Assembly: GCA_003225005.1 (NCBI GenBank) | Contig: QIAN01000369.1 | Span: 1-64,000 of the forward strand | Source of the DNA: Acidobacteriota bacterium | GTDB taxonomy: Bacteria > Acidobacteriota > Terriglobia > Terriglobales > Acidobacteriaceae | DNA length: 64,000 bases | Direction: 5' to 3' | Part shown: piece after piece, positions 17,084-28,223 of the stretch | Layout of the letters: each line of letters begins with the position of its first letter | Numbering within the stretch: the stretch's first letter is position 1 | Translations under genes and position numbers: made by a program | The notes under the pieces: model-generated | Told to the model about the DNA's origin: nothing | Seen by the model: the letters and a program-made list of their open reading frames with translations, nothing else | The model's database searches: none

Positions 17084-17107
17084 GCTAGACGAGGAATGAT
17101 CTGACTT

Positions 17108-17596
17108 ATGACTGGGCAACCAACGTATCGCATCGAGTTAAACGAGCGAATTAAAACATTTGATTGTCCAGATTGCGGTCGGAAACCATGACGGTCTGGG
17201 GGTTCGTCTCTCGGAACAACGCATCGCACGCGATCTATTACGCTGGCTTAATGACGGGCCATGATCAAACTCCGTCCGTCTGACGGTTAGCATCGGTGGT
17301 TGGGGCGTGGAGAACGTCGACGAAAAACGTGGAGTCACGGCGTTGGGTTTTCATGGAAGCTCGACCGACCAGCGACCGTTACGAATTGATGGTTCGCGAG
17401 CCAGACGAATCTTACTACTTCAACAAGACTATTCTGGGCAAACCGACGGCTCGTGCCGAAGCCCTTGCGAGCCCTCTCCTAAAGGATTTTTTCGCGGTCG
17501 CGGACTTTGTTGCGTTCAATGACCCTGCCGTGAGGTCCTACTTGAAAGGTGAGCGTGTCGGGTCGGAAAGGGATCGATTAGCCATTGCCGTTCTTC
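17108..17596 (+). pseudogene. Decayed zinc-ribbon protein gene
   Basis: No single frame spans this stretch, but splicing three frames gives one sensible protein. It begins MTGQPTYRIELNERIKTFDC and CPDCGRKP at 17108-17188. It continues as MTVWGFVSRNNASHAIYYAG in the next frame, as LTVSIGGWGVENVDEKR in the third, then as RRWVFMEARPTSDRYELM and later DFVAFNDPAVRSYLKGE back in the second. That requires shifts near 17187, 17280 and 17335. The 3' end runs into the end of ligA on the other strand, so the original stop may be lost. The first part looks like a zinc ribbon; I do not know the function. Confidence 0.7.
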
Positions 17597-19627
<2,031 letters not shown>

Positions 19628-19659
19628 TTATAGGCGGGAAAGAACCAGGTAGGGACCTT

Positions 19660-20070
19660 GTGCACATTCCGCGGTGGGTCCGGCCTGACGCCGCTCGCTC
19701 CCTGGCGCTCGAATGTTGTCTGCGCGACAACGATCCTACCCACTTGCTGCACACTGGCGTGATCATGCCGGATCATATGCATTTGATCTTCACTCCGGTG
19801 GACTCAGAGAATCACAAAATGTATTCATGGGCGGAAATCATGGGCGGAATCAAGTGGCGTCGGCGCAGCTTATCAGTCGCGAATTGGGTCGTAAGAGGAA
19901 GAGTGTGGCAGAGGGAATCCTTCGACCGCGTCTTGCGGTCTTCAGAAGACCTCGATGCGAAGCTGGCTTACATCCCAGACCATCCCGTTCGGGATGGTTT
20001 GGTTTACAAACGCGAGGGCTACGTGTGGACATGGAGGCGTCCGCAGCATCCATATGCCGTGGCCGAGCCG
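19660..20070 (+). pseudogene. REP-associated tyrosine transposase (RAYT/Y1_Tnp) remnant
   Basis: The stretch encodes the core of an IS200-like Y1 transposase. The HUH motif is in GVIMPDHMHLIFTP, followed by SWAEIMGGIKWRRRS, GRVWQRESFDRVLRS and the catalytic-Tyr helix KLAYIPDHPVRDGLVY. The N-terminal strand (TLCTFRGGSGLTP) is in another frame, so a shift lies near 19690. No proper start is present; the open frame begins at a GTG. Towards the 3' end the frame runs into a REP-like palindrome and then the tail of the next gene. RAYTs are domesticated single-copy enzymes that act on REP palindromes; this copy looks inactive. Confidence 0.72.
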
Positions 20071-20107
20071 CCTCGCTGCGCTCGGCGGGACAGCCGAGGC
20101 GGCTGTC
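20071..20107. repeat. REP-like element beside the RAYT remnant
   Basis: A perfect 8-bp hairpin GACAGCCG-AGG-CGGCTGTC (20089-20107) is preceded by the foot CCTCGCTGCGCTCGG. The reverse complement of this unit matches the element at 26221-26256 in both hairpin and foot. Its place at the 3' end of a RAYT gene is typical of REP elements. Confidence 0.75.
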
Positions 20108-20119
20108 TCTACGTGAGCC

Positions 20120-21769
20120 TTACACGAGATCTTCCAGTTTCAGCTGCTGCGCCGCTCCGCCCTTCCACGACGCATCAAACTGCTTCTGGATAAATCCCGC
20201 ATCGTAGTCACGCTTCTCCGCCTTCAAAGCCTGGTGCAGCCCGAACAGGGAACGCGGATTGCGCGGATTGCGGTCCAGATCCTCCCGAAAAACTTTCTCC
20301 GCCTCGGCCGTGTCGCCACTGATCAGCAGCGCCGCTCCCAGCGACTCGCGCACTGGAAAAAACCAGTCCGGCGGCTCGCCATACTTCAGCGTATCCTGAA
20401 TAGCGACTGCTTCCCGCAGCATGACGATAGCTCCAGCATCATCTTTTTTCGCCATTGCGACTTTTGCGCCGAGAACATCTTTCGCGATCTTCATAATGTC
20501 CTTTGTTTTGTTATTGAACGGCATCGCGAAAACTACGTCCGGAGGAGTAGCCTCCTCAGCGTCGGACACAACCTTGTACTCACCTTCAGCTTCGCTCACT
20601 TTGCCCGTGCTGGCCAGAGCCATACCGCGCCCGAAGTGCCAGAAAACAGTAGCGGTCTTCATAGCTGGATCGGGCTGTGGCATCCTGAGCATTTCGTTCC
20701 AATGATGAAAACGAATTTCCACCGCCACGGGAATGGTCATAAATCCTTCGAGCGGAGGCATCATTTTCACGGCAGGCCCCACATGCTCCGCCAGCATTTC
20801 GGCATTTTTCTTGGCCTCGGGATAGTTGCCATTCGTCGCCGAACACATGGCGATGAAGTGCAGGTTGTGGCTGTAATACATCATCGGATAGATCCCCTGC
20901 GTTCCCGTTGCCTTGATGTAAGAGCGATCGATAGCCGCCGCCTGCTCGTTGGTTTTCACGGCCGCCTCGTAATCTCCCGTGCGGATGTAAATATGCGCCG
21001 GCATGTGCACGATGTGTCCCGCTCCCGGCGCCAGTGAAGCCAGCTTGTTCGCCCCCGCCAAAGCACGCTCCGGACTCGGCGAAGCTTCGACCGTGTGAAT
21101 GTAGTAGTGAACCGCGCCCAGATGGTTGGGATCACGCTTCAGCACCGACTCCAGCGTCGCAACGATTTCATCCGTGCCCGCCTCAGGCGTGCCATCCGGA
21201 TGCCACAAACCCCACGGGTGCAAATTCATTCCCGACTCAGCAAACAAGGTAGCGGCATCCAAATCATCAGGAAACTGTTTCACCACCTCGCGCATCGCAT
21301 CGTGATATTCCTCAGCGGCCTTTTTCAAATCCGTATTGGGGTCGGCGGGAAAGCGTTTCGCCATCGCCTGGATGTATGCCTGCTCGCTGGGAGAAGCATG
21401 GGCCGACAGATCGACCGCTTTCTGGATCGCTTCATGCGCTGCCTTGAAGCGGTCCGCACTCGCCGGATCGTTATAGTTCGGTCCTACCGCCTCGGCCACA
21501 CCCCAATATGCGACGGCCAGCTTCGGATCGAGGTCCGCGGCATGCTGAAACGATCGCGCTGCCTCATCATGATTAAAGGCATAGATAAAGCGCAATCCCT
21601 GATCGAAGAACTGTTGCGCTGGAGCATTACTGGTGCTAACCGGATGATGGAGATCTCCCAGCCCCGCCACCATGGTCACAGGCCGGGTCGAAGCATGCGA
21701 TGCATGATCTTGCGCCGCAACACCAAAGCACGAAAGCATTCCACAGACGACTGCTGCCAGGATTCTCAT
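20120..21769 (-). CDS. Secreted tetratricopeptide repeat protein
   Basis: A 549-residue protein with a signal peptide (MRILAAVVCGMLSCFGVAAQ) and TPR motifs. One near residues 54-105 reads FDQGLRFIYAFNHDEAARSF; others are around residues 225-300 and 445-530. A conserved His-rich middle (HMPAHIYIRTGDYEAAV, YYSHNLHFIAMCS) recalls a family of exported TPR proteins common in Acidobacteria. TPR units usually hold partner proteins; no enzymatic site is recognised. The gene is isolated on the minus strand and its last codons overlap the open tail of the transposase remnant. Confidence 0.85.
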   Translation of the reverse strand: MRILAAVVCGMLSCFGVAAQDHASHASTRPVTMVAGLGDLHHPVSTSNAPAQQFFDQGLRFIYAFNHDEAARSFQHAADLDPKLAVAYWGVAEAVGPNYNDPASADRFKAAHEAIQKAVDLSAHASPSEQAYIQAMAKRFPADPNTDLKKAAEEYHDAMREVVKQFPDDLDAATLFAESGMNLHPWGLWHPDGTPEAGTDEIVATLESVLKRDPNHLGAVHYYIHTVEASPSPERALAGANKLASLAPGAGHIVHMPAHIYIRTGDYEAAVKTNEQAAAIDRSYIKATGTQGIYPMMYYSHNLHFIAMCSATNGNYPEAKKNAEMLAEHVGPAVKMMPPLEGFMTIPVAVEIRFHHWNEMLRMPQPDPAMKTATVFWHFGRGMALASTGKVSEAEGEYKVVSDAEEATPPDVVFAMPFNNKTKDIMKIAKDVLGAKVAMAKKDDAGAIVMLREAVAIQDTLKYGEPPDWFFPVRESLGAALLISGDTAEAEKVFREDLDRNPRNPRSLFGLHQALKAEKRDYDAGFIQKQFDASWKGGAAQQLKLEDLV

Positions 21770-21939
21770 GTGGTCAATCCTCCGGGATTAAACTGTAGGA
21801 ACTGAAGAAACGGCCAGGAACAAAACTCAAACCCAAAAGGCCCCTTGCAAGCCCGCCTAGCTTATGCAAAAGTTAAGATCTGCGCAACTTATTCCTCGGC
21901 CGCGTGCCGTGCGTAAACTTCGATTTCCTGGATCTCGCC

Positions 21940-22437
21940 ATGCAGAACACGTTCGCCCCCTCACTGCCTAGGGCCCTGCTCAACGCCTTCCACACGAATA
22001 ACCGGATCAAACACTATCTCATCGACCATCTTCCTGCGGCCGCTTGGAAGGCAAGCCCGCCTGAGGACAAAGGCCGTACCATTCAGGCGATCGTGGCCCA
22101 TATGCACAATGTACGTGTCATGTGGCTTACGTCTGCGGCCAAGGGCAGCAAGATACTCAATCAGCTCGATCGTGCCAAGGTCACCGCGCCGCAGGCTTTG
22201 AGGGCAATGGAACAGAGCCGCGAAGCTCTCAGCGTAGTCTTGGGCCGAGCCATCACGGCCGACGGCCACGTCAAAGGTTTTCGTCCAGACGCGATCGGCT
22301 TTCTCGCTTATCTGATCGTTCATGACGCTCACCATCGCGGACAAATTACCATGCTTGCCCGCCAATTGGGGTATCCCGTTCCGCAGAAAGTCATGTTCGG
22401 TATGGGGGAATGGAATTCGCCGCTGACTGTGGGGTAG
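21940..22437 (+). CDS. DinB family protein
   Basis: A 165-residue four-helix-bundle protein of the DinB/YfiT type. Metal-ligand histidines are visible in the first helix-loop (AIVAHMHNVRVMWL) and in the late helix (YLIVHDAHHRGQITMLAR). Members bind a divalent metal; some are thiol transferases acting on bacillithiol or mycothiol, many are of unknown function. The ATG at 21940 starts the fold without extra residues; a GTG 12 codons earlier is possible. Confidence 0.82.
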   Translation: MQNTFAPSLPRALLNAFHTNNRIKHYLIDHLPAAAWKASPPEDKGRTIQAIVAHMHNVRVMWLTSAAKGSKILNQLDRAKVTAPQALRAMEQSREALSVVLGRAITADGHVKGFRPDAIGFLAYLIVHDAHHRGQITMLARQLGYPVPQKVMFGMGEWNSPLTVG

Positions 22438-22541
22438 AGTCGCAGATGTTTTCTGCATGACGAAAGCTTGGAAAGCATCGCACAGGTCCGGCCGCGGGCT
22501 TTCCGAATGATCAGGTTACAATCCATCTGCGACCCAGGCGC

Positions 22542-23549
22542 ATGCGCAAGGCTTGCTTGCTCTACAACCCGGTCTCCGGTGGCAGACGTTCACGGCGGCG
22601 GGCCGAGTTGAACGCTGCACTGTCAGTGCTGCACTCAGCTGGGGTTGAGGCTGAACTGGTGGCGATTCGTTCTCCTCAGGACGCCGCCCAGCAGGCGCGG
22701 CAGGCTATCGCTCAGGGCTGCGATACCGTGTTTGCCTGTGGCGGCGACGGAACCATACACGACATTCTGCAGGGATTGGCGGGCACGTCCGCTGCGCTCG
22801 GAGTTCTGCCCATGGGCACGGCCAATGCGCTGGCCCACGATTTGGGTATGCCCCTCAATACGGTGGGGGCAGCCCGGGCTGCACTGCACTCGATCCGTCG
22901 GCGAATTGCTCTGGGCCGCATCGCGTATCTTGATCCAGACGGCAAACCTGGTACGCACTATTTCACCGTCGCCGCGGGCGTCGGCGTTGACGCCCACTTG
23001 TTCTACAAATTAAGCCCCGCAGTAAAAGGACGCCTGGGCATGGCGGCTTACTATGTCAAAGCATGGCATCTCTGGATCCATTACCGCATGCGGCGGTTTC
23101 AAGCGCAGCACATGCAGACCGGCACCGGCGGACCTGGATCAGCGCCAGCGACAAGCAGCGCAAACGTCACCGAGTTGCTCGCGGTGCGGATCCGTAACTT
23201 CGGCGGAGTGCTACGGGAATTGGCTCCCGGAGCTTCGCTGGAACGCAATGACCTGCGGTTAGTTCTTTGCCGAACCGCCAGCCGCACAGCTTATCTGCGT
23301 TACGTGCTTCGCGGTCTATTCGGGCGGCGGTGGACTACTCCCGGAATCGAGCTCGTATACAGCGAAAAAGTTTCTTGCCAATACCTGCCTGCTCAACCTC
23401 GCTCTGACGGCACGTTGGCGACCGACTCACCTATCCACGTCGAGGCTGATGGCGAATTTCTGGGCACTCTCCCGGCAGAGATCACCATTGTGCCCGATGC
23501 GCTGACACTGCTGGTTCCCACAAATTCTGCAACCATCGGACTGGGTTAG
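22542..23549 (+). CDS. Diacylglycerol kinase-family lipid kinase
   Basis: A 335-residue protein of the DagK/YegS class. It has the phosphate-binding NPVSGGRR at residues 9-16, the nucleotide motif CGGDGTIHDI near residue 66, and LPMGTANALAHDLGMP around residue 89. The second half is the beta-sandwich that holds the lipid. It would phosphorylate a diacylglycerol-like or sphingoid-like lipid with ATP. It is followed on the same strand by a membrane hydrolase gene, with 64 bp between them. Confidence 0.88.
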   Translation: MRKACLLYNPVSGGRRSRRRAELNAALSVLHSAGVEAELVAIRSPQDAAQQARQAIAQGCDTVFACGGDGTIHDILQGLAGTSAALGVLPMGTANALAHDLGMPLNTVGAARAALHSIRRRIALGRIAYLDPDGKPGTHYFTVAAGVGVDAHLFYKLSPAVKGRLGMAAYYVKAWHLWIHYRMRRFQAQHMQTGTGGPGSAPATSSANVTELLAVRIRNFGGVLRELAPGASLERNDLRLVLCRTASRTAYLRYVLRGLFGRRWTTPGIELVYSEKVSCQYLPAQPRSDGTLATDSPIHVEADGEFLGTLPAEITIVPDALTLLVPTNSATIGLG

Positions 23550-23613
23550 AGTCTAAGGGGACTTGCCACAACACTTATCGATCTGACGAAGATGCAGTAG
23601 AATCCCTGATCAT

Positions 23614-24732
23614 TTGGAACCTGTCACTCACTTCCTGACGGGCGCATGTCTGGGGCGCGCTGGATTGAACCGCAAGACAGCCCTTGCCACGGCGACGGTC
23701 ACGCTTGCCGCCGAGGCCCCGGATCTAGACATCCTGGGACGAGTCCGCGGTCGTGCATTCGCCTTCGCCCATCATCGCGGTTTCACCCATTCCTTTCTCG
23801 GATTGATCCTGGTCTCGGCAGTAGTCGTTGGGTTCGTGTACCTGATCTGGCGTCTGCGCGGACGCAAAATGAAAGATCCCAATTTGCCGCCCCGCTGGGG
23901 ACTGCTGTTCGCCTACGCCTATCTCGCGGGCCTGACCCACATTCTTCTCGATTTCTCCAATAACTACGGCGTGCGCCCGTTCTGGCCGTTTTCCGAAAAG
24001 TGGTATTCCTGGGACATCGTTTTTATTTTCGAACCAGTGCTGTTTGCGTTCTTGCTTCTGGGATTGACTCTTCCAGCTCTGTTCTCGCTGATTGACACAG
24101 AAATCGGGGCGCGTCCTCGTGGTCCGCGAGGACGGCTGGCGGCGAGGACAGCGCTGGTCGGCGTCGTCATGCTCTGGGGCGTGCGCGATTACGAACATCG
24201 CCGGGCTGTCAATGCGCTTCAGGCGCGCAGTTATGAGAGCGAGGATCCCATCAGAACTTCTGCCTATCCGGACATAGTCAATCCATTCAGCTGGTATGGA
24301 GTGGTGGAGACTTCTCGGTTCTTCGCTCTTGCTCCCGTCAATGCCGCGGTCCCGGAAGTGGACCCGGAAGGCAATCTCGACATCCGGTACAAGCCCGAAG
24401 AAACCGCGGTGACGCTGGCCGCCAAACAATCCTACCTGGGCCGCGTGTATCTGGACTGGGCCCGGTATCCTATTACCGAGACCGAAAAGCTCTGGCCTCC
24501 ACAAGAAGGCTACATCGTGCTTTTTCAGGATCTGCGCTTCGCCCAGCTTCCGATTCTGCCTTTTCTGCGCCGCGATAGGAACAGCCGGCCGCTCAGTGTC
24601 GGAGTTCAACTGGACAAAAACCTGCACGTGGTTGCCTACATCTTTGGCTCCGCTAAGGACCGGATTGTAGCGCCCGAACCCGGCTCAGCAAGCCGTCGCT
24701 CATCCCGCAATCCCCCCGGCAATTCAAGATAA
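23614..24732 (+). CDS. YdjM-like membrane-bound metal-dependent hydrolase
   Basis: A 372-residue membrane protein. It begins MEPVTHFLTGACLGRAG from a TTG codon, with His in the first segment and further His/Asp in APDLDI and HHRGFTHSFLG, then GLTHILLDFSNNYG. These residues match the metal site of the YdjM/DUF457 family, some of which are LexA-regulated in other bacteria. Several transmembrane helices occur in the first 200 residues, and a soluble domain follows. The substrate is unknown. The TTG start is accepted because the family begins exactly there. Confidence 0.82.
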   Translation: MEPVTHFLTGACLGRAGLNRKTALATATVTLAAEAPDLDILGRVRGRAFAFAHHRGFTHSFLGLILVSAVVVGFVYLIWRLRGRKMKDPNLPPRWGLLFAYAYLAGLTHILLDFSNNYGVRPFWPFSEKWYSWDIVFIFEPVLFAFLLLGLTLPALFSLIDTEIGARPRGPRGRLAARTALVGVVMLWGVRDYEHRRAVNALQARSYESEDPIRTSAYPDIVNPFSWYGVVETSRFFALAPVNAAVPEVDPEGNLDIRYKPEETAVTLAAKQSYLGRVYLDWARYPITETEKLWPPQEGYIVLFQDLRFAQLPILPFLRRDRNSRPLSVGVQLDKNLHVVAYIFGSAKDRIVAPEPGSASRRSSRNPPGNSR

Positions 24733-24838
24733 GCCATCAAGCTTCTCGGGCCCTTTCTCGGCCCTCTCTCGGCTCTCTCTCTCTCTTGACGCGTCCCCCT
24801 TCTAGCGCCCACAATAAAGTTTCGTCTCCGAGGTGCTC

Positions 24839-25399
24839 ATGCTGGCTTACTTGTTCGTCCTACTTACGATCGCGGTCCGCTTCCTGCCCTTCGCCGGTCG
24901 CTTGAGCGTTTTTCCTCACGCCTGGCATTTCACCCCTTTGGCCGCCTCGCTACTGTTTTTTGGAGCGCGTGGCGCGCGGCGGCAGATGTGGGTGCCGGTG
25001 GTGCTGTTGGCCGCCACCGACGTGGTTCTCACCAAATTCATCTACGCTTACCCGTTCTCCTGGGACCAGATCGTCACCTGGGGTTGGTACGCCACGATTC
25101 TCTGGCTGGGTACCGGTTTGAGCGAGAAAGCAAGCTTCGTTCGCGTGCTAGGTGCGGCGCTCGCCAGTTCAGTTTCGTTTTTCCTGTTGAGCAACTTCAC
25201 CACTTGGGCGGCTACGAATATGTATCCCAAGACATTCCAGGGAGTGCTCATGTCCTACGCAGCCGGAGTGCCGTTTTTCCGCGGAACCATCGAAAGCGAT
25301 CTGTTCTTCTCCGTCGCCATGTTCGGAACCCCAGTCTTCCTCCATGCGCTTTCCGGGTGGCTGAATGGATCCAGTGACGATCACATTGCTGCCGCGTAA
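24839..25399 (+). CDS. Multispanning membrane protein (DUF6580-like)
   Basis: About 186 residues with five or six hydrophobic segments. It begins MLAYLFVLLTIAVRFLPF and includes PLAASLLFFGARG and FSWDQIVTWGWYATILW. The order and the conserved aromatic stretch FTTWAATNMYP resemble the DUF6580 group, which is distantly like substrate-binding membrane components of vitamin transporters. Substrate is unknown. The ATG at 24839 has GAGGTG upstream. It follows the YdjM-like gene on the same strand. Confidence 0.7.
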   Translation: MLAYLFVLLTIAVRFLPFAGRLSVFPHAWHFTPLAASLLFFGARGARRQMWVPVVLLAATDVVLTKFIYAYPFSWDQIVTWGWYATILWLGTGLSEKASFVRVLGAALASSVSFFLLSNFTTWAATNMYPKTFQGVLMSYAAGVPFFRGTIESDLFFSVAMFGTPVFLHALSGWLNGSSDDHIAAA

Positions 25400-25460
25400 G
25401 GCCTGTTGGCTCAGCCTTCAATGATCGGGCCAGCCCGTCTTCGAATATGAGTCACGAGGG

Positions 25461-25496
25461 TGCCCACGCTTGTCTCTCCGGTTTTGGAGAAACAGG
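25461..25496. repeat. Intergenic near-palindrome
   Basis: TGCCCACGCTTGTCTCTCCG is followed by GTTTTGGAGAAACAGG. TCTCC and GGAGA can pair across GGTTTT. It lies downstream of both flanking convergent genes and looks like a dispersed intergenic repeat. No U-tract was seen. Confidence 0.4.
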
Positions 25497-25555
25497 GCGG
25501 GGATTTTGATCTGAATGAGGGCGGAACAGAGTGCCTGGATGGAAAACCGGGCGCT

Positions 25556-26170
25556 TCAACCTTGTTGTCTCCGGCCTTGCCTCCGCAGCAACCACACCAA
25601 CACTCCCGCCACGACCACCACCGCCAGCACCCAGTAGAAATGCCTGCGAAACAGCTCCCCCACCAGCCCCACGATCTGTGGCCCGAATGCCAGGGCCAGC
25701 AGAGACCAGAATGTGAAGCGCACCAGGCGTCCCGCAAAAATTGCGGTCAGGAAGTAGCTGAAACGCATCTCGAACACCGCTGCTGCCAGCACGAACAACT
25801 TGAACGGGGTGGGCGGGGGAAGCGTGCCCGGAAGCATCAGCGCCAGGAACTCATGCTTCTCAAACGACCGGTGGATTTTATTGAATCGCGCCGCCGAAAT
25901 CCGCTTGCGCAAAACCTCTTCGCCGCCGAGATAGCCGATCAGATACAGCGGAATGCTACCCAGCGCCGAGCCGAGGGCGGCCATCACCACAAAGAAGACG
26001 AAGCGCTTGCGGTCGTTGTACACATATCCAACCACAACCGCATCTATCGGCATTCCCAGCACTGCCGAATCGACAGCCGCAATGGCGAACACGCCCCAGA
26101 TTCCCAGGGGCTTAAGCACGGCCGCAATCCAAGCGGCATACTGCGCCAAAATGTGCTTGATGGTTTTCAA
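25556..26170 (-). CDS. VTT-domain (DedA/YqaA-like) membrane protein
   Basis: A 204-residue inner-membrane protein of the VTT fold. It has an N-terminal re-entrant region (AVDSAVLGMPIDAVVVGYVY), the central GSALGSIPLYLIGYLGGEEVL, and the signature LPGTLPPPTPFKLFVLAAAVF with its pair of prolines. Relatives include DedA proteins and eukaryotic scramblases; roles include lipid carrier recycling and proton-coupled transport. It is the last minus-strand gene after the molybdenum cofactor operon, 110 bp away with a REP-like element between, so it may be independently expressed. Confidence 0.85.
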   Translation of the reverse strand: MKTIKHILAQYAAWIAAVLKPLGIWGVFAIAAVDSAVLGMPIDAVVVGYVYNDRKRFVFFVVMAALGSALGSIPLYLIGYLGGEEVLRKRISAARFNKIHRSFEKHEFLALMLPGTLPPPTPFKLFVLAAAVFEMRFSYFLTAIFAGRLVRFTFWSLLALAFGPQIVGLVGELFRRHFYWVLAVVVVAGVLVWLLRRQGRRQQG

Positions 26171-26220
26171 CTGGAAATTCAGTCTACGTGAAACGACAGG
26201 ATCTTTTCAGACCGCCTGGG

Positions 26221-26256
26221 GACCGCCGCCTCGGCGGTCTACCGAGCGTAGCGAGG
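26221..26256. repeat. REP-like element
   Basis: A perfect hairpin GACCGCCG-CCT-CGGCGGTC (26221-26239) is followed by TA and the foot CCGAGCGTAGCGAGG (26242-26256). It is in reverse orientation to the 20071-20107 unit, with compensating changes in both stem arms. It lies between mog and the VTT gene. Confidence 0.72.
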
Positions 26257-26279
26257 AAGTTTGGGAAACAGGAAACGCG

Positions 26280-26792
26280 CTAGGTATGTGCCGTATTTCC
26301 CTGAAGCAAATTCAACGCGTGGGGAATCAAGTCAATCACAGCCTCCAGAGATTCCACCGCACCCCTGGGATTTCCCGGCAGATTCAAGATCAGCGATTGG
26401 CCTCGAGTGCCACAGACGCCGCGGCTGAGGGCAGCAAATCGCGTTTTCTTGGTACCTTCCCCTCGTATCCGTTCGGCCAGTCCCTCGATCACGCGGTCGC
26501 AGATCGCACGCGTAGCCTCCGGAGTGACGTCGCGGGCTGCGATTCCCGTCCCTCCAGTGGTCGCGATGAATCGCACCTCCGTTGCCAGACGAATAAGTAA
26601 GTTTTGGATTTTGATTTGATCGTCAGAAACTACTTGGCGAGTAATTACATGAAAGCCGTGTTTTTTCAGAATATCCGCGACGGAGGGCCCAGAAACATCC
26701 TGGCGCTCCCCGCGGGCGCAAGAATCACTGACAGTGATGACAGCGGCGGTGAAATCTTCCGACGCCCGTGCCTCAACTATCGAGGAGGACAT
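26280..26792 (-). CDS. MogA/MoaB family molybdopterin adenylyltransferase
   Basis: About 170 residues. The nucleotide-binding motif TTGGTGIAARDVTPE is near the middle, and the C-terminal segment RGQSLILNLPGNPRGAVESL is typical. It activates molybdopterin with ATP before molybdate is inserted by MoeA. The chosen ATG at 26792 (MSSSIVEARASED) overlaps the end of the response regulator gene by 20 bp, suggesting translational coupling. An alternative upstream start would add 27 Arg/Ala-rich residues. Confidence 0.88.
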   Translation of the reverse strand: MSSSIVEARASEDFTAAVITVSDSCARGERQDVSGPSVADILKKHGFHVITRQVVSDDQIKIQNLLIRLATEVRFIATTGGTGIAARDVTPEATRAICDRVIEGLAERIRGEGTKKTRFAALSRGVCGTRGQSLILNLPGNPRGAVESLEAVIDLIPHALNLLQGNTAHT

Positions 26793-27588
26793 CTTCCTCT
26801 TCTTCCCTTCCGCCGCGTGCGCCGCCGGAGCTCGCCGTGATGCCGCCCTCACTGGCCTCGGCGCCGCTTTCACGCTGCGATTCGTCGAGTAGACGCAGGC
26901 CTTCCATCAGCAGGCCCTGAGTGTTGAGCTGCGTCGTCGTCTTGTCTGTCTTGCCTTCAAAATTCAACTCGAAATTTCCGCCCGTCCACCGTAGCACTTT
27001 GAACACAGCCTCATCGCCTAGCAGCGATCCATAAGTTGCGTGCTTGACTTGGCCTTCAGCAAAAAACACTTCGCACTTTTCTCCGTCTTTGGTCATCGTC
27101 AGTTGACAGCTCTTGCGCCCCATCTCCAGCGACTGCATAAGGTCGATAACGTTCATCTGCGAGAGATTGCCACGCACCACCCCATCAGAAGGTGCAGTCT
27201 TAGCCATCTTCTCCAGCGCAATGCGGTCGATCATGCGTTTGATGCGGCGCGTAGCGTCCTTCAGAAAAAACGGCTTCTCTAGGTAGTCGTCGGCAGCATC
27301 CTGTGGCGAGAGCTTCTCAGCAATGTCCGCCTTGCTGGCCATCAGTACTGTGGGAAAATTCGCGGTCGCGGGACGGCTCTTCAGTCTTTCGACAAGTTGT
27401 CGCCCGTCCATGCCGGGCATGCGGTAGTCGCAGACCAGTAAATCCGGGGGCTCGTCGACAGCTTTCAGCAGAGCGTCGGCCGCTTCGTTCGCAGCCGTCA
27501 CTTCGGCGAGCGAGCCCAGTGCCTCGTGCAACATCCCGAGCACCATCGGGTTGTCGTCGACCAGCAACAATTTGACGTTGTTCGCCAT
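26773..27588 (-). CDS. Response regulator with REC and DUF4388 domains
   Basis: A 271-residue regulator. The receiver domain (residues 1-120) has the acidic pair DDN, the phosphoacceptor Asp in LLVCDYRMPGMDG and the Lys in EKPFF. A DUF4388 (PATAN) domain follows (GNLSQMNVIDLMQSLEMGRK ... GDEAVFKVLRWTGGNFEL). The tail is Glu-rich. There is no DNA-binding domain, so the output should be protein contact, as in gliding or motility regulators. It lies between moaC and mog, 23 bp after moaC. No sensor kinase is present in the window. Confidence 0.88.
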   Translation of the reverse strand: MANNVKLLLVDDNPMVLGMLHEALGSLAEVTAANEAADALLKAVDEPPDLLVCDYRMPGMDGRQLVERLKSRPATANFPTVLMASKADIAEKLSPQDAADDYLEKPFFLKDATRRIKRMIDRIALEKMAKTAPSDGVVRGNLSQMNVIDLMQSLEMGRKSCQLTMTKDGEKCEVFFAEGQVKHATYGSLLGDEAVFKVLRWTGGNFELNFEGKTDKTTTQLNTQGLLMEGLRLLDESQRESGAEASEGGITASSGGARGGREEEEDVLLDS

Positions 27589-27611
27589 GAGTCAGTCAGC
27601 TTAGAAACCAG

Positions 27612-28100
27612 TCAGGTAGAAAGAAGACTCTCCTTCGAACGCCGATAGTCGCCACTCTTCCCGCCACTTTTGCGTTGCAAAACGATCTCGCGAATCTCAA
27701 TCCCTTTATCAAGCGCCTTGCACATATCGTAGAGCGTGAGCGCGGCTACGCTTGCAGCCACGAGAGCTTCCATTTCCACTCCGGTTTCCGCGGTGGTCGC
27801 GACCTTCGAAGTAATAGTGACGCCATTCTCGCACAGCGTCACATCGACATCAACGAGCGCGAGCGGCAGCGGATGGCACATCGGAATTAACTCTGAGGTG
27901 CGTTTTGCCGCCATGATTCCCGCGATCCGCGCCACTTCCAGCGGGTTGCCTTTGGGATTCTGCGGCAGCGCCGCCAGCAGGGCGGAGGTCATGGCGACGA
28001 AGGCGCTGGCCTCCGCTTCGCGGCGGGTTGGCGCTTTCGCAGAAACATCTACCATGCGAGCACGACCCGCGCCATCGTAATGGGACAACTTCTTGACCAT
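27612..28100 (-). CDS. moaC: Cyclic pyranopterin monophosphate synthase
   Basis: A 162-residue MoaC. It has the signatures AAKRTSELIPMCHPLPL and ETGVEMEALVAASVAALTLYDMCKAL with the conserved Lys, Glu and His residues of the active site. With MoaA it makes cyclic pyranopterin from GTP in the first step of molybdenum cofactor synthesis; moaA is not in the window. It is second in the moeA-moaC-regulator-mog series. Confidence 0.95.
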   Translation of the reverse strand: MVKKLSHYDGAGRARMVDVSAKAPTRREAEASAFVAMTSALLAALPQNPKGNPLEVARIAGIMAAKRTSELIPMCHPLPLALVDVDVTLCENGVTITSKVATTAETGVEMEALVAASVAALTLYDMCKALDKGIEIREIVLQRKSGGKSGDYRRSKESLLST

Positions 28101-28223
28101 GCGAAGCTCTATCTTACATGGCAGACAGCCTGGCGCAGGCCCGCAGCTTGTTGCGTCTTGCGGGGGTGGAGGCCAAACAAGCGCGGTGTCTGCGAAGACA
28201 AAAAGCGGCGATCACTCTCCACT

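Noticed and set aside
24740-24838. CT-rich stretch before the DUF6580-like gene
   Set aside because: Simple low-complexity CTCTCT run; no repeat unit or regulatory meaning could be supported.
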